Positions 8,050 to 19,982 of a DNA stretch of 64,000 nt are shown here, in pieces (position 1 is the stretch's first letter; each line of letters begins with the position of its first letter). The stretch spans positions 434,001 through 498,000 of the forward strand of contig CAWDLE010000010.1 in the NCBI GenBank assembly GCA_963803085.1, given 5' to 3'. This stretch comes from JACVRW01 sp963803085 (GTDB lineage Bacteria > Actinomycetota > Thermoleophilia > Solirubrobacterales > Thermoleophilaceae). The translations under genes and the position numbers were made by a program. The notes below the pieces were generated by a model. That model did no database searches and was not told the DNA's origin. It was given only the letters and a program-made list of their open reading frames with translations.

Positions 8050-9317
8050 TGCCCGCACAGACGCGCTCCTTCCTGGAGGCCCTGGACGAGGTCTCCGATG
8101 CTGTCGAGTCCGGCGCCGGACTGCCCGCCGTCGCGCGCGCGGCCGGTCGCGCCCTGGAGGCGAGCGTGATCGTGCTCGACTCGGGGAGCAGCGTGCTCGC
8201 CGTGGCTTGCGCGTCGCCCGAGGACGAACGCGCGGTGATGGCCGGGGAGGCCGGGACCGAGACCGTCGCCCTTCGCGTGGCGGAGGCCGAGGTCGGGAGC
8301 CTGCGCTACCGGCCGCGCGGAGAGCAGCCGCCGGGGGCGCTCCTGCGACTCGTGGCGAACCTGATCGGGCTGGAGCTCGAGCGCTCACGGGCACCGGAGC
8401 GAGCGAGCGAGGCGGCGGTCGGCGACTTCCTCCAGGACCTGCTTGCCCGACGCGTGACCGACCGCGAGAACATCGTCGCGCGCGCGACGGAGCTCGGCTG
8501 CGACATCACGGGCGGAGCAACGGCGATCGTGGTGCGCGCGCGCCCGCAGGGTCCCGAGGAGGGCGACTGGCGCGCGCGTGTGCTGACCCTCGCCGAGCGA
8601 GGCGCGCGGGCGATCGAGCGCGGCTCGCTGGCCGCGCTGGCGGAGGCGGGATGGTCGCGCCACGGCGCCAGCGGTCCGAACGAGGACGCCGGTCTGCTCG
8701 CCCAGCGCGAGCTGGTGATCCTGGTGCCCGGCGCGGACCCGGCGATCGGCCGCCGCGCGGCCACCGCGGTCCTGCACGAGCTGGAGGCGAGCCTGCCGGG
8801 CTTCATGCTCACGGTCGCGCGCAGCCGCCACACGGCCGAGCCGGCGGACATGCACCGAGCGGGCGCGGAGGCCCTGCTGGCCGCGAACGTGGCGGAGGCG
8901 CGCGGCCTGCTCGAGCTGTCCTTCGAGGAGACCGGCGCCTACCGGCTGCTGCTCCCGGCGATGGCCGAGGATCCACGAGAGCTCCAGGGCTTCTTCGACG
9001 AGACGGTCGCCCCCCTCGTCACCTACGACGAGCAGTACGAGACCGAGCTGGTCCGGACGCTCGAGACATTCCTGGACGCCGACGGCAACGTCGCCAGGAC
9101 CTCGGAAAAGCTCTTCACGCACCGACACACGATCCGCTACCGACTGGAGCGAGTGAAGGAGCTCACCTCACTCGACGTCTCCTCCACCGACGGCCGCGAA
9201 CGCCTCTCACTGGGACTGAAGGCAATGCGCGTCCTGGGCATAGTCCCCCCAGGAGGCCCGGCCCACGAAAAGGGAAGCGAAGCAGGCCGCGTGCCGAACC
9301 AGCAGAAGGACCGCTAG
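8049..9317 (+). CDS. PucR/CdaR-family transcriptional regulator
   Basis: 422 residues from ATG 8049, which overlaps the previous stop. About residues 1-110 look like a small GAF-type sensory segment and about 130-340 like the CdaR GGDEF-like domain. The C-terminal 65 residues are the PucR helix-turn-helix: LVRTLETFLDADGNVARTSEKLFTH is followed by RHTIRYRLERVKELTSLD. In actinobacteria this architecture typically activates catabolic or stress genes. No target operon is evident, since the upstream genes are membrane proteins. Downstream lies a strong hairpin and a convergent tRNA. Confidence 0.9.
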   Translation: MPAQTRSFLEALDEVSDAVESGAGLPAVARAAGRALEASVIVLDSGSSVLAVACASPEDERAVMAGEAGTETVALRVAEAEVGSLRYRPRGEQPPGALLRLVANLIGLELERSRAPERASEAAVGDFLQDLLARRVTDRENIVARATELGCDITGGATAIVVRARPQGPEEGDWRARVLTLAERGARAIERGSLAALAEAGWSRHGASGPNEDAGLLAQRELVILVPGADPAIGRRAATAVLHELEASLPGFMLTVARSRHTAEPADMHRAGAEALLAANVAEARGLLELSFEETGAYRLLLPAMAEDPRELQGFFDETVAPLVTYDEQYETELVRTLETFLDADGNVARTSEKLFTHRHTIRYRLERVKELTSLDVSSTDGRERLSLGLKAMRVLGIVPPGGPAHEKGSEAGRVPNQQKDR

Positions 9318-9325
9318 GAGGGAGG

Positions 9326-9366
9326 CTCAACACATTGGTCGCGCCCTGGTTGCCCAATGTGTTGAG
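9326..9366. terminator. Bidirectional hairpin terminator candidate
   Basis: A perfect 13-bp inverted repeat, CTCAACACATTGG and CCAATGTGTTGAG, surrounds a 15-nt loop (9339-9353). It lies between the stop of the PucR-type regulator and the 3' end of the opposite-strand tRNA-Gln, exactly where a shared terminator is expected. There is no long T-run on either side. Confidence 0.7.
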
Positions 9367-9370
9367 CTAG

Positions 9371-9442
9371 CTGGGGGGGAGGGAATCGAACCCCCGTTAC
9401 CGAGACCAAAACTCGGAGTCCTGCCGATTAGACGACCCCCCA
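9371..9442 (-). tRNA. tRNA-Gln(UUG)
   Basis: 72 nt on the minus strand. Acceptor strands TGGGGGG/CCCCCCA pair fully, with discriminator G. The anticodon stem CCGAG/CTCGG encloses the loop TTTTGGT, giving anticodon UUG. The T-arm GGGGG-TTCGATT-CCCTC is almost fully paired. The 3' CCA is not encoded. Confidence 0.95.
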
Positions 9443-9501
9443 AGTGCGGTGCAATCGCAGCATAGGTGGTCCCCTCCCGTGCCCGGTACCCTCATCACCC
9501 C

Positions 9502-10878
9502 ATGGCCGCGCCTTTCACGGTCCTCATCATGGCCGCCGGCCAGGGCACTCGGATGCTTTCGGATACTCCGAAGGTTCTTCATCGGGTTGCCGGTCGGTCG
9601 CTGGTGGAGTGGGTTGCCGACGCCGCGCGGGCGGCCGGCGCGGAGCACATGGTTGCCGTGGTCCGGCCTGGTGACGGCGTGAGGGAGGGCCTTCCCGACG
9701 GCATCGAGGTGGCCGAGCAGAGTGAGGGCGAGGGCACCGGCGCGGCGGTCTTGGCGGCGCGGGACGCGGTCCGGTCCGGCCCAGTCCTTGTGCTGTCGGG
9801 GGATCATCCGCTGATCACGGCCGAGCAGCTCGAAGGGCTGCTCGCCGAGCACGAGCAGCAGGGAGCGGGCGCCACATTGCTCACCACGGACCAACTCGAC
9901 CCCGCCGGCTACGGGCGCATCCTGCGCGACGGCTCTGGCCACGTGGACCGCATCGTGGAGACGAAGTCCACCGACGGCGTCTCACCAGAGGAGCTGGCCG
10001 TGGACGAGATCAACCTCGGCACCTACGTCTTCGATTCGCAGACGCTCTTCGACGCCCTCGACAAGGTGGAGATCGTGAAGGGGGAGCGCTACCTCACCGG
10101 GGTGTTCCCGATCCTCCGCGAGCGGGGCGACACCATCGCTGCGCACATGACCGACGACGCCGAAGCCGCGCTCGGCGTGAACGACCGAGCCGACCTGATG
10201 GCGGCGGAGGAGGCCGCGCAGCGCCGCATCATCGAGGGCCACGCCAGGCGGGGTGTGACCTTCCTGCAGCCGGGCACCATCAGGGTGGAGGTAGGGGTGA
10301 CGATCGGTCACGACACCACCATCGCCCCGGGCACCGTCCTGGAGGGCAGCACCGTCGTCGGCGAGCGCTGCGAGATCGGCCCGCACACCACCGCGCGCGA
10401 CGCCACCATGCGCGACGGCGCCACGGTGATCCATTCCTACCTTGTCGAGGCCGAGGTGGGCGTCGACGCCAAGATCGGGCCGTTCGCCTACCTGCGCCCT
10501 GGCACCGTCGTAGGCGAGCGCGCGAAGGTCGGCACGTTCGTGGAGGTCAAGAACTCCAACATCGGCGCCGGCGCGAAGGTGCCGCACCTCTCCTACATCG
10601 GCGACACGGACGTGGGCGAGGGCAGCAACCTCGGCGCCAGCACGATCACCGCGAACTACGATGGCCGCAAGAAGCACCGCACGAAGCTCGGAAAGAGCGT
10701 GAAGACCGGCATCCACACGTCGCTCGTCGCGCCGCTCGACGTCGGCGACCGGGCGTACACTGGCGCTGGCTCGACCATCGACGAGGACATCCCGGATGGC
10801 GCCCTGGGAATCGAGCGTGGAAAGCAGAAGAACATCGAGGGTTACGCGGATCGCGTGGAGGAGGACTCGCAAAAATGA
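9502..10878 (+). CDS. glmU: Bifunctional N-acetylglucosamine-1-phosphate uridyltransferase / glucosamine-1-phosphate acetyltransferase
   Basis: 458 residues from ATG 9502. The N-terminal pyrophosphorylase domain has VLIMAAGQGTRMLSDTPKVLH (nucleotide loop), GDHPLI and TYVFDSQTLFDAL. From about 250 on, left-handed beta-helix hexapeptides follow (IGPFAYLRPGT, VGTFVEVKNSNIG, GEGSNLGASTITANYDG, KTGIHTSLVAP), the acetyltransferase half. GlmU makes UDP-GlcNAc for peptidoglycan. A 4-nt ATGA overlap couples it to prs, a conserved pair in bacteria. Confidence 0.97.
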   Translation: MAAPFTVLIMAAGQGTRMLSDTPKVLHRVAGRSLVEWVADAARAAGAEHMVAVVRPGDGVREGLPDGIEVAEQSEGEGTGAAVLAARDAVRSGPVLVLSGDHPLITAEQLEGLLAEHEQQGAGATLLTTDQLDPAGYGRILRDGSGHVDRIVETKSTDGVSPEELAVDEINLGTYVFDSQTLFDALDKVEIVKGERYLTGVFPILRERGDTIAAHMTDDAEAALGVNDRADLMAAEEAAQRRIIEGHARRGVTFLQPGTIRVEVGVTIGHDTTIAPGTVLEGSTVVGERCEIGPHTTARDATMRDGATVIHSYLVEAEVGVDAKIGPFAYLRPGTVVGERAKVGTFVEVKNSNIGAGAKVPHLSYIGDTDVGEGSNLGASTITANYDGRKKHRTKLGKSVKTGIHTSLVAPLDVGDRAYTGAGSTIDEDIPDGALGIERGKQKNIEGYADRVEEDSQK

Positions 10879-11909
10879 GCAAGCCCCTCGAGACGGCTGA
10901 GGCACCGTCCGCTGTGCGAGACATCAAGGCCAGCTACGAGAAGCGTCTGATGGTGAGCGCGGGCCGCGCGAGCCGCGAGCTGGGCGGGAAGATCGCCGAG
11001 AAGCTCGAGGTGGAGCTCACCGACGCCGGCCTCAAGACCTTCGCGGACGGTGAGGTGTACTGCCGCTACGCGGAGTCGATCCGCGGCGCCGACCTCTTCA
11101 TCGTCCAGTCGATGTGCGCCTCCGAGCGGGAGGGGATGACCCCGAACGATTCGCTGTGGGAGCTCCTCCTGATGGTGCACGCGGCCAAGCACGCCTCCGC
11201 GCATCGCATCATCGCGGTGAGCCCGTGGTACGGCTACTCGCGCCAGGACAAGAAGTCAGCGCCGCGCGAGCCGATCTCCGCTCGTCTCGTGGCCGACACG
11301 CTCGAGGTGGCCGGTATCGACCGGCTGGTGACGATGGACCTTCACGCGGGCCAGCTCCAGGGCTTCTTCTCGAAGCCGGTGGATCACATGACCGCCATGC
11401 CGATCCTCACGCAGTTCGTGATCGACAGGCTCGGCAGCGAGAACCTCGTGATCATCGCCCCCGACGCCGGCCGCGTGAAGCTCGTGCGCAAGTTCGCACA
11501 GAAGGTGGGAGCGCCCTACGCCCTGATGGAGAAGGAGCGGCCCGCCCAGCAGGTGGCCGAGATCGGCTACGTGATCGGTGACGTGAAGGGCAAGACCGCG
11601 GTGATCGTCGACGACATCATCGGCACCGGCAGCACCCTCAGCGCCGCCGCGCAGACCGTGCTCGACGAGGGCGCCGAGCGCGTGTTCGCGGTCGCCACGC
11701 ACGGGCTCTTCTCCGGCAATGCGTTCGAGAACCTCGAGAGCGGACCCCTGGACGGCATCGTGGTGACCGACACGGTCCCGCTGCGCGAGGGCGCTCCGGA
11801 CCTGATCACCCAGCTCACCTGCGCCGACATCCTCGAGGACTCGATCCGGCGCATCTTCACCGACGACTCCGTCTCGGAGATCTTCGCCGGCGAGAATCAG
11901 CTGTTCTGA
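10875..11909 (+). CDS. prs: Ribose-phosphate pyrophosphokinase (PRPP synthetase)
   Basis: 344 residues. Class I PRPP synthetase motifs: SPWYGYSRQDKKSAPREPIS (ATP-binding flexible loop), MDLHAGQLQGFF (regulatory and metal-binding region), and the PRPP loop VIVDDIIGTGSTLSAAA. The enzyme makes PRPP from ribose-5-phosphate and ATP for nucleotide, histidine and tryptophan synthesis. The N-terminal 20-odd residues before KRLMVSAGRASRELG are longer than usual. Its 3' end overlaps the convergent UbiB-family gene by 13 nt. Confidence 0.97.
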   Translation: MSKPLETAEAPSAVRDIKASYEKRLMVSAGRASRELGGKIAEKLEVELTDAGLKTFADGEVYCRYAESIRGADLFIVQSMCASEREGMTPNDSLWELLLMVHAAKHASAHRIIAVSPWYGYSRQDKKSAPREPISARLVADTLEVAGIDRLVTMDLHAGQLQGFFSKPVDHMTAMPILTQFVIDRLGSENLVIIAPDAGRVKLVRKFAQKVGAPYALMEKERPAQQVAEIGYVIGDVKGKTAVIVDDIIGTGSTLSAAAQTVLDEGAERVFAVATHGLFSGNAFENLESGPLDGIVVTDTVPLREGAPDLITQLTCADILEDSIRRIFTDDSVSEIFAGENQLF

Positions 11910-13282
11910 GCCCAGACGCGCTCCTGCTCGCCCAGGTCGGTGGCCGGTGCCTCGCCGAACCACCACTCGCGGCCGATCCGGTACCAGTTGCGGGTGGCGT
12001 TCAGCTGGCCGAGCACCGCCAGCACGCCTGTCTCCATGCGCCGTCCCATCAGCTCGTTCGCCGGCAGGTTCTCGCGCCGCATGACGCGGTAGAAGTCCGA
12101 GCGCGGGTCCGACACTGCCGCGATCGACTCCATCACCCGCGAGGAGTCGATCGTGACCTCCCGGTCCTCCATGTACCAGCCGCCGACGGCCCGCACGTGG
12201 TCCATCAGCAGCTCGGCGTCCACCTTGCGCGGGTCCTTCAGGAAGCCGAGGTCGTGGAGCGCCACGCGCAGGCCCTCTGGATTGTCGTCGAAGATCGCCT
12301 CGAGCGCCGCGATCTCGAGCGCGATCTGGTCCCGGTCGAGGTGCTTGGTCATCCCGAAGTCGAGGAAGCCGACGCGCCCGTCTGGCAGCAGGAGGTAGTT
12401 CCCGGGGTGAGCGTCCGCGTTGAAGTGCTGGAGGTGGTAGATCGATCCGAAGCAGAAGCGGAAGACGATCTCGCCGAAGCGGTCGCGCTCGGCCTGGGGT
12501 AGCTCGCGGACCTCGTCGAACCCGACGCCGTCGACCCACTCGCTCACAAGCACTCGCTCGGTGGACAGGCGCGTGACCACGTCCGGCACGAGGATGAAGG
12601 GATGGCCGCGGTACCCGCGAGCGAAAGCGCGCTGCGACTGGGCCTCGAGCTCGTAGTCCAGCTCCTCCAAAACCCGCTCCTTCAGCTCCGCCGCGGCGGC
12701 CTTCGCGTCGAGTCCCGGCGCGAACGCCTTGGCGAGCCGCAGGATCAGCCCGGCGTTCTGCATGTCCGCGGCGATCGCCGACGCCACACCGGGGTACTGG
12801 ACCTTCACCGCAACGCGCCGCCCGTCCGGCAGCACCGCCCGGTGCACCTGGCCGATCGAGGCGGCCGCGGCGGCGTTCTCGTCGAAGTCCTCGAACAGCT
12901 CCTCCACGGGCTCCTCCCACTCCTCGTCGAGCACGCCGCGCACCTTCTTCCAGGGCATCGGCGGCGCGGTGGAGCGCAGCGTGGCGAGCTTGTCCTGGTA
13001 CAGCTCGCGGTATTCGGGCGGCAGGAACTCCGTGTCGATGAACGAGGCGAGCTGGCCCACCTTCATCGCCGCGCCCTTCATGCGCCCGAGCGTCTCGACC
13101 ATCTGCTCAGCGGCCTCGAGGTGCCGCTGCTCCAGCGCCTGAGCCGCCTCGTCGGGGTCGCGCGCGAGGTTGCGGGCACGCGTGCCCGCGTAGCGGGCGC
13201 CCTGCGAGCCGACCACCGAGCCCACCTGCGCGGTGCGCCGGATGCGCCCCGTCGGAATGTCGGTGTCGTCGCCCCGCGCCAC
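11897..13282 (-). CDS. UbiB/ABC1 (AarF)-family atypical kinase
   Basis: 461 residues from GTG 13282; a start at 13336 is possible but adds a basic, unconserved leader. The family hallmarks are the N-terminal K-x-G-Q motif (AAMKVGQLASF), the Ala-rich nucleotide loop (ENAAAAASIGQVHRA), VAVKVQYPGV with the invariant Lys, and the catalytic NADAHPGNYLLLPDG followed by LDFGM. UbiB-like proteins are ATPases that support prenyl-lipid quinone synthesis or lipid homeostasis. It interrupts the glmU-prs / rplY-pth block on the opposite strand, and no quinone gene is nearby. The exact substrate is unknown. Confidence 0.9.
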   Translation of the reverse strand: MARGDDTDIPTGRIRRTAQVGSVVGSQGARYAGTRARNLARDPDEAAQALEQRHLEAAEQMVETLGRMKGAAMKVGQLASFIDTEFLPPEYRELYQDKLATLRSTAPPMPWKKVRGVLDEEWEEPVEELFEDFDENAAAAASIGQVHRAVLPDGRRVAVKVQYPGVASAIAADMQNAGLILRLAKAFAPGLDAKAAAAELKERVLEELDYELEAQSQRAFARGYRGHPFILVPDVVTRLSTERVLVSEWVDGVGFDEVRELPQAERDRFGEIVFRFCFGSIYHLQHFNADAHPGNYLLLPDGRVGFLDFGMTKHLDRDQIALEIAALEAIFDDNPEGLRVALHDLGFLKDPRKVDAELLMDHVRAVGGWYMEDREVTIDSSRVMESIAAVSDPRSDFYRVMRRENLPANELMGRRMETGVLAVLGQLNATRNWYRIGREWWFGEAPATDLGEQERVWAQNS

Positions 13283-13362
13283 GCGGCTCCAGGATAGGAA
13301 AAGCCGGGGGCGCGGCAGCGCCGCCCCCGGCCCCACGGCGGCCGCTACACTGGCCAGCCGTC

Positions 13363-14082
13363 ATGGCAGATGGAAAACGACCCACTCTCGACGTCCAGGA
13401 GCGCCCCGAGCGCGGTACCCGCGTGATGAAGCGCCTGCGCCGCGAGGGCTTCGTGCCCGGCGTGGTCTACGGAGGCTCGGACGGCGACAGCACCTCGTTC
13501 AAGGTGGAGACGCGCGCGCTTCGCCAGGTGCTCGTGCAGGGCCAGGCGCTGATCGACCTGAAGGTCGGGAACAAGACCCGCCCGGTGATCGTGAAGGACC
13601 AGCAGCTGCACCCGGTCCGCGAGGAGGTCATGCACATCGACCTCCTCGAGGTCCGCCTGGACGAGAAGATCCAGACGACCGTTGCGGTGCACGTCGAGGG
13701 CGGCGAGGAAGCGCCCGGCGTGAAGGAGGGCGGCGTGCTGGAGCACGTGACCCACCAGCTGAACATCGAGGCGCTGCCGACCGCGATCCCGGACTACATC
13801 GCCGTGGACGTCTCCGGCATGGCGATCGCCGCCACGATGCACCTCTCCGAGCTCATCCCGCCCGAGGGCGTCGAGTTCCTCGACGATCCCGAGGAGACGA
13901 TCATCGCCTCGGTTGTCGTCCCGACCGAGGTCGAGGAGCCCGAGATCGAGGAGGAGACCGTGCTGATCGGCGAGGACGGCGAACCGCTGGAGGAGGGCGC
14001 CGAGCCCGCCGAGGGCGAGACCGTGGAGGAGGCCGAGCAGAGGGTTGCCGAGGCCGCCGAGGGGGCCGAGGACTCCGAGTGA
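13363..14082 (+). CDS. rplY: 50S ribosomal protein L25 (CTC form)
   Basis: 239 residues. The long CTC/TL5 form has an N-terminal L25 domain (RPTLDVQERPERGTRVMKRL, VPGVVYGG) and a C-terminal beta-domain (VAVHVEGGEEAPGVKEGGVLE ... IEALPTAIPDYI). A 40-residue acidic tail rich in Glu and Ala follows. L25 binds 5S rRNA. It is coupled to pth by a GTGA overlap, the common rplY-pth pair. Confidence 0.95.
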   Translation: MADGKRPTLDVQERPERGTRVMKRLRREGFVPGVVYGGSDGDSTSFKVETRALRQVLVQGQALIDLKVGNKTRPVIVKDQQLHPVREEVMHIDLLEVRLDEKIQTTVAVHVEGGEEAPGVKEGGVLEHVTHQLNIEALPTAIPDYIAVDVSGMAIAATMHLSELIPPEGVEFLDDPEETIIASVVVPTEVEEPEIEEETVLIGEDGEPLEEGAEPAEGETVEEAEQRVAEAAEGAEDSE

Positions 14083-14624
14083 GTCTCTTCCGCCGCGGTG
14101 GCGGGAAGGCTGATTGGCTGGTCGTCGGGCTCGGGAATCCGGGCGACCGCTACGCCCGCACCCGGCACAACGTCGGCTTTGAGGTAGCGAAGCTGGTCGC
14201 CGAGCGCCTGAGCCTGCCGAAGTTCAAGCAGAAGTACGGAGGCCTTTACACAGAGGGCAAGCGCGTGGCGGTTCTCCTTCCGCAGACGTACATGAACGAG
14301 TCCGGGAGCTCGGTGGGCCCCGCCCGCGGAGCGCTTGGAGTCGACCTCGACCACGTCCTGGTCGTCCACGACGAGATCGATCTCCCGTTCGGGAAGGTCG
14401 AGATCCGGACGGGTGGCGGACTGGCCGGGCACAACGGGCTCAAGTCGCTGAAGCGAGGGCTCGGAAGCGGCGAGTTCGGGAGAGTCCGCGTTGGCGTCGG
14501 GCGCCCGGACAGCACGGATCCGGAGATCGTGTCCCGCTATGTCCTTGGACGGTTCGACGAGGACCCTCAGGAGCTGATCGAGAGCGCGGCCGATGCCGTC
14601 GAGCGGCGCGTAAGCTTGGACTAG
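14079..14624 (+). CDS. pth: Peptidyl-tRNA hydrolase
   Basis: 181 residues from the GTG overlapping the rplY stop; the open frame extends upstream but only inside rplY. Motifs: VVGLGNPGDRYARTRHNVGFE with the catalytic His of the RHNVG motif, PQTYMNESGSSV, VVHDEIDLPFGKV, GGGLAGHNGLKSL and FGRVRVGVGRP. Pth releases stalled peptides from tRNA. Confidence 0.96.
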   Translation: MSLFRRGGGKADWLVVGLGNPGDRYARTRHNVGFEVAKLVAERLSLPKFKQKYGGLYTEGKRVAVLLPQTYMNESGSSVGPARGALGVDLDHVLVVHDEIDLPFGKVEIRTGGGLAGHNGLKSLKRGLGSGEFGRVRVGVGRPDSTDPEIVSRYVLGRFDEDPQELIESAADAVERRVSLD

Positions 14625-14651
14625 AGCCGCGCGGGCCCCCGCGCGGCCGTT

Positions 14652-14735
14652 ACGCGTGGCTGCGCACCGGGCAGCGCCCGGTGCTTGCCCAAGACGCGTG
14701 GCTGCGCACCAGGCAACGCCCGGTGCTTGCCCAAG
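14652..14735. repeat. Tandem 42-bp hairpin repeat (two units)
   Basis: Two head-to-tail 42-bp units, 14652-14693 and 14694-14735, differ at only two positions. Each begins ACGCGTGGCTGCGCACC and ends GGTGCTTGCCCAAG. Unit 1 folds into an 8-bp stem CACCGGGC/GCCCGGTG with loop AGC; in unit 2 one pair is broken. The pair ends 4 nt before the mfd start codon. A related single unit occurs at 43965 just before another start. Confidence 0.9.
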
Positions 14736-14739
14736 ACGC

Positions 14740-18114
<3,375 letters not shown>

Positions 18115-18145
18115 AAGTGCTTTCGCTACCCTTCGCCGCCGTTCG

Positions 18146-18163
18146 GGGCTAGCTCCTTAGCCC
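18146..18163 (+). terminator. Short hairpin after mfd
   Basis: GGGCTA and TAGCCC, 6 bp with a 6-nt loop, followed by GTCTTTA, lie 32 nt after the mfd stop and 33 nt before the next start. The stem is short and the T-tract weak, so it is only a candidate intrinsic terminator. Confidence 0.4.
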
Positions 18164-18195
18164 GTCTTTACCCGGCCGCCCTACACATTGCTGCG

Positions 18196-19392
18196 ATGAC
18201 ACGCGCCTTCACAAAGCTTCTTCTTCCGCTCGCCGCCCTTGCCGTCGGCCTCGCGGTCCTTTCGGGCTGCGGCAACGACGTGCCCTCAGGCGCTGTCGCC
18301 AAGGTCGGCGACGCCACCATCACTCAGGAAGAGTTCGACAAGTGGCTGTCCACCGCGGCCAAGGGCAACGCGCAGGGCGGCACGGCCGCCGTGCCGGATC
18401 CTCCGGACTACGAGAAGTGCGTGGCGGCCAAGGCGAAGACGCCGGTGCCGAAGGATCAGAAGCAGCCGACGGACGACGCTCTGAAGAAGCAGTGCAAGAG
18501 CGAGTACGACGCGCTCAAGAAGGAAGTCATGCAGTTCCTGATCCAGGCCGAGTGGGTCCAGCAGGAGGCGGCTGACCAGGACATCAAGGTCACCGACGCA
18601 CAGATCAAGAAGTCCTTCGAGGACCAGAAGAAGCAGGCCTTCCCGAACGACAAGCAGTACAACCAGTTCCTCGCCAGCTCGGGAATGACCGAGGAGGACA
18701 TCCTCTTCCGCGTCAGGCTCGACCAGCTTCAGCAGAAGCTCACGCAGAAGGTCACCGAGGACGCCAAGAAGGTGTCGGACGCCGACATCGAGGCGTACTA
18801 CGAGAAGAACAAGAAGCGCTTCGCGCAGCCGGAGCGCCGCGACCTGCGCGTGGTCCTCACCAAGACCGAGGCCAAGGCCAACCAGGCGAAGCAGGCTCTC
18901 GACTCAGGGCAGTCCTTCAAGAAGGTCGTGAAGCAGTACTCGATCGACGAGGCGTCGAAGTCGCAGGCGGGCCTGCTCCCGGCGGTCACCGAGGGCCAGC
19001 AGGAGAAGGCGTTCGACACGGCGATCTTCGAAGCGAAGAAGGGCCAGCTCGAGGGCCCCGTCAAGACGCAGTTCGGCTGGTACGTCTTCGAGGTCGAGAA
19101 GATCACGCCCGCCTCGCAGCAGAGCCTCGAGCAGTCCAAGGAGACGATCAAGAACCTGCTGCGCTCGCAGCGCCAGCAGAAGGCGCTCGACGAGTTCATC
19201 AAGTCCTTCCGCGAGGACTACAAGGACCAGACCGACTGCGCTGACGACTACCGCGTGGCAGAGTGCAAGAACGCTCCGAAGGACGAGACCGACACCGGCC
19301 CCGCCTCCGGCGGCAACCCGGGCGCGCAGCCGCAGCAGCCGGCCCAGCCTGCGCCGACGCCCACGCCGCCGGAGACTCCGCAGCAGCCGTAG
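18196..19392 (+). CDS. SurA/PrsA-like peptidylprolyl isomerase lipoprotein
   Basis: 398 residues. The signal peptide ends in the lipobox LSGC (Cys about residue 26), so the protein is lipid-anchored outside the membrane. A SurA-N-like helical segment (GDATITQEEFDKWLS and the region to about 200) precedes a parvulin domain at about 215-310 (RRDLRVVLTKTEAKANQAKQ, FGWYVFEVEKITP). The C-terminal 60 residues are a Pro/Gln-rich tail. The role is folding of exported proteins. Its stop overlaps the mazG start. Placement between mfd and mazG is typical of actinobacteria. Confidence 0.9.
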   Translation: MTRAFTKLLLPLAALAVGLAVLSGCGNDVPSGAVAKVGDATITQEEFDKWLSTAAKGNAQGGTAAVPDPPDYEKCVAAKAKTPVPKDQKQPTDDALKKQCKSEYDALKKEVMQFLIQAEWVQQEAADQDIKVTDAQIKKSFEDQKKQAFPNDKQYNQFLASSGMTEEDILFRVRLDQLQQKLTQKVTEDAKKVSDADIEAYYEKNKKRFAQPERRDLRVVLTKTEAKANQAKQALDSGQSFKKVVKQYSIDEASKSQAGLLPAVTEGQQEKAFDTAIFEAKKGQLEGPVKTQFGWYVFEVEKITPASQQSLEQSKETIKNLLRSQRQQKALDEFIKSFREDYKDQTDCADDYRVAECKNAPKDETDTGPASGGNPGAQPQQPAQPAPTPTPPETPQQP

Positions 19393-19982
19393 TGACCGAT
19401 CTGTCGGCCGCGCTCGAGCGGCTGGACGAGATCACACGAAGGCTCCGCCGCGAGTGCCCCTGGGATCGGGAGCAGGACGAGCGCTCGATCGTGCCCCACA
19501 CGGTCGAGGAGGCCTACGAGCTGGCGGACGCCGCGCACTCGGGCGACGACGCCAAGCTGCTGGACGAGCTGGGCGACGTGCTGTTCCAGGTCTACTTCCT
19601 GTCGCTCCTGCTGGAGGAGCGCGGACAGGGCAGCCTGGCCGAGGTCGCCGAGCACTGCCGCCAGAAGCTGATCCGCCGCCATCCGCACGTTTTCGGGGAC
19701 AGGGCGGCGGACACGGCGGGCGACGTGATCCGCAACTGGAACCAGATCAAGCGCGACGACGAGCGTGGCGGCGAGATCTTTGGAGAGATCCCCGAGACGC
19801 TCCCATCGACGCTCTACGCCAAGAAGATCCTCAAGCGGGCCGGCAGGCCGTTTGAGCCGAGCGACGGCCCGGGAGAGCGCCTGCTCGCGGCAGTCCGTGA
19901 TTCACTCGCCGCCGGAGAAGATCCGGAACTGGCGCTGCGTCAGGCCGCCGATCGGTTCAGAGACGAAGTGGAGGCAGATTGA
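19392..19982 (+). CDS. mazG: MazG-type nucleoside triphosphate pyrophosphohydrolase
   Basis: 196 residues from the GTG formed in the overlap with the previous TAG. Motifs: RLRRECPWDREQ at the N-terminus, then the metal-binding helices VEEAYELADAAHSGD and LLDELGDVLFQVYF (EExxE and ExxD), and KLIRRHPHVFGD. The enzyme hydrolyses noncanonical or excess NTPs to NMP and PPi. It is about three quarters of the length of the two-domain E. coli protein, so the second catalytic domain is shortened. A TTGA overlap couples it to eno. Confidence 0.93.
   Translation: MTDLSAALERLDEITRRLRRECPWDREQDERSIVPHTVEEAYELADAAHSGDDAKLLDELGDVLFQVYFLSLLLEERGQGSLAEVAEHCRQKLIRRHPHVFGDRAADTAGDVIRNWNQIKRDDERGGEIFGEIPETLPSTLYAKKILKRAGRPFEPSDGPGERLLAAVRDSLAAGEDPELALRQAADRFRDEVEAD

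Noticed and set aside
9326..9366. Operator for the PucR-type regulator
   Set aside because: The inverted repeat lies after the stop codon, facing a convergent tRNA, so a terminator is the simpler reading.
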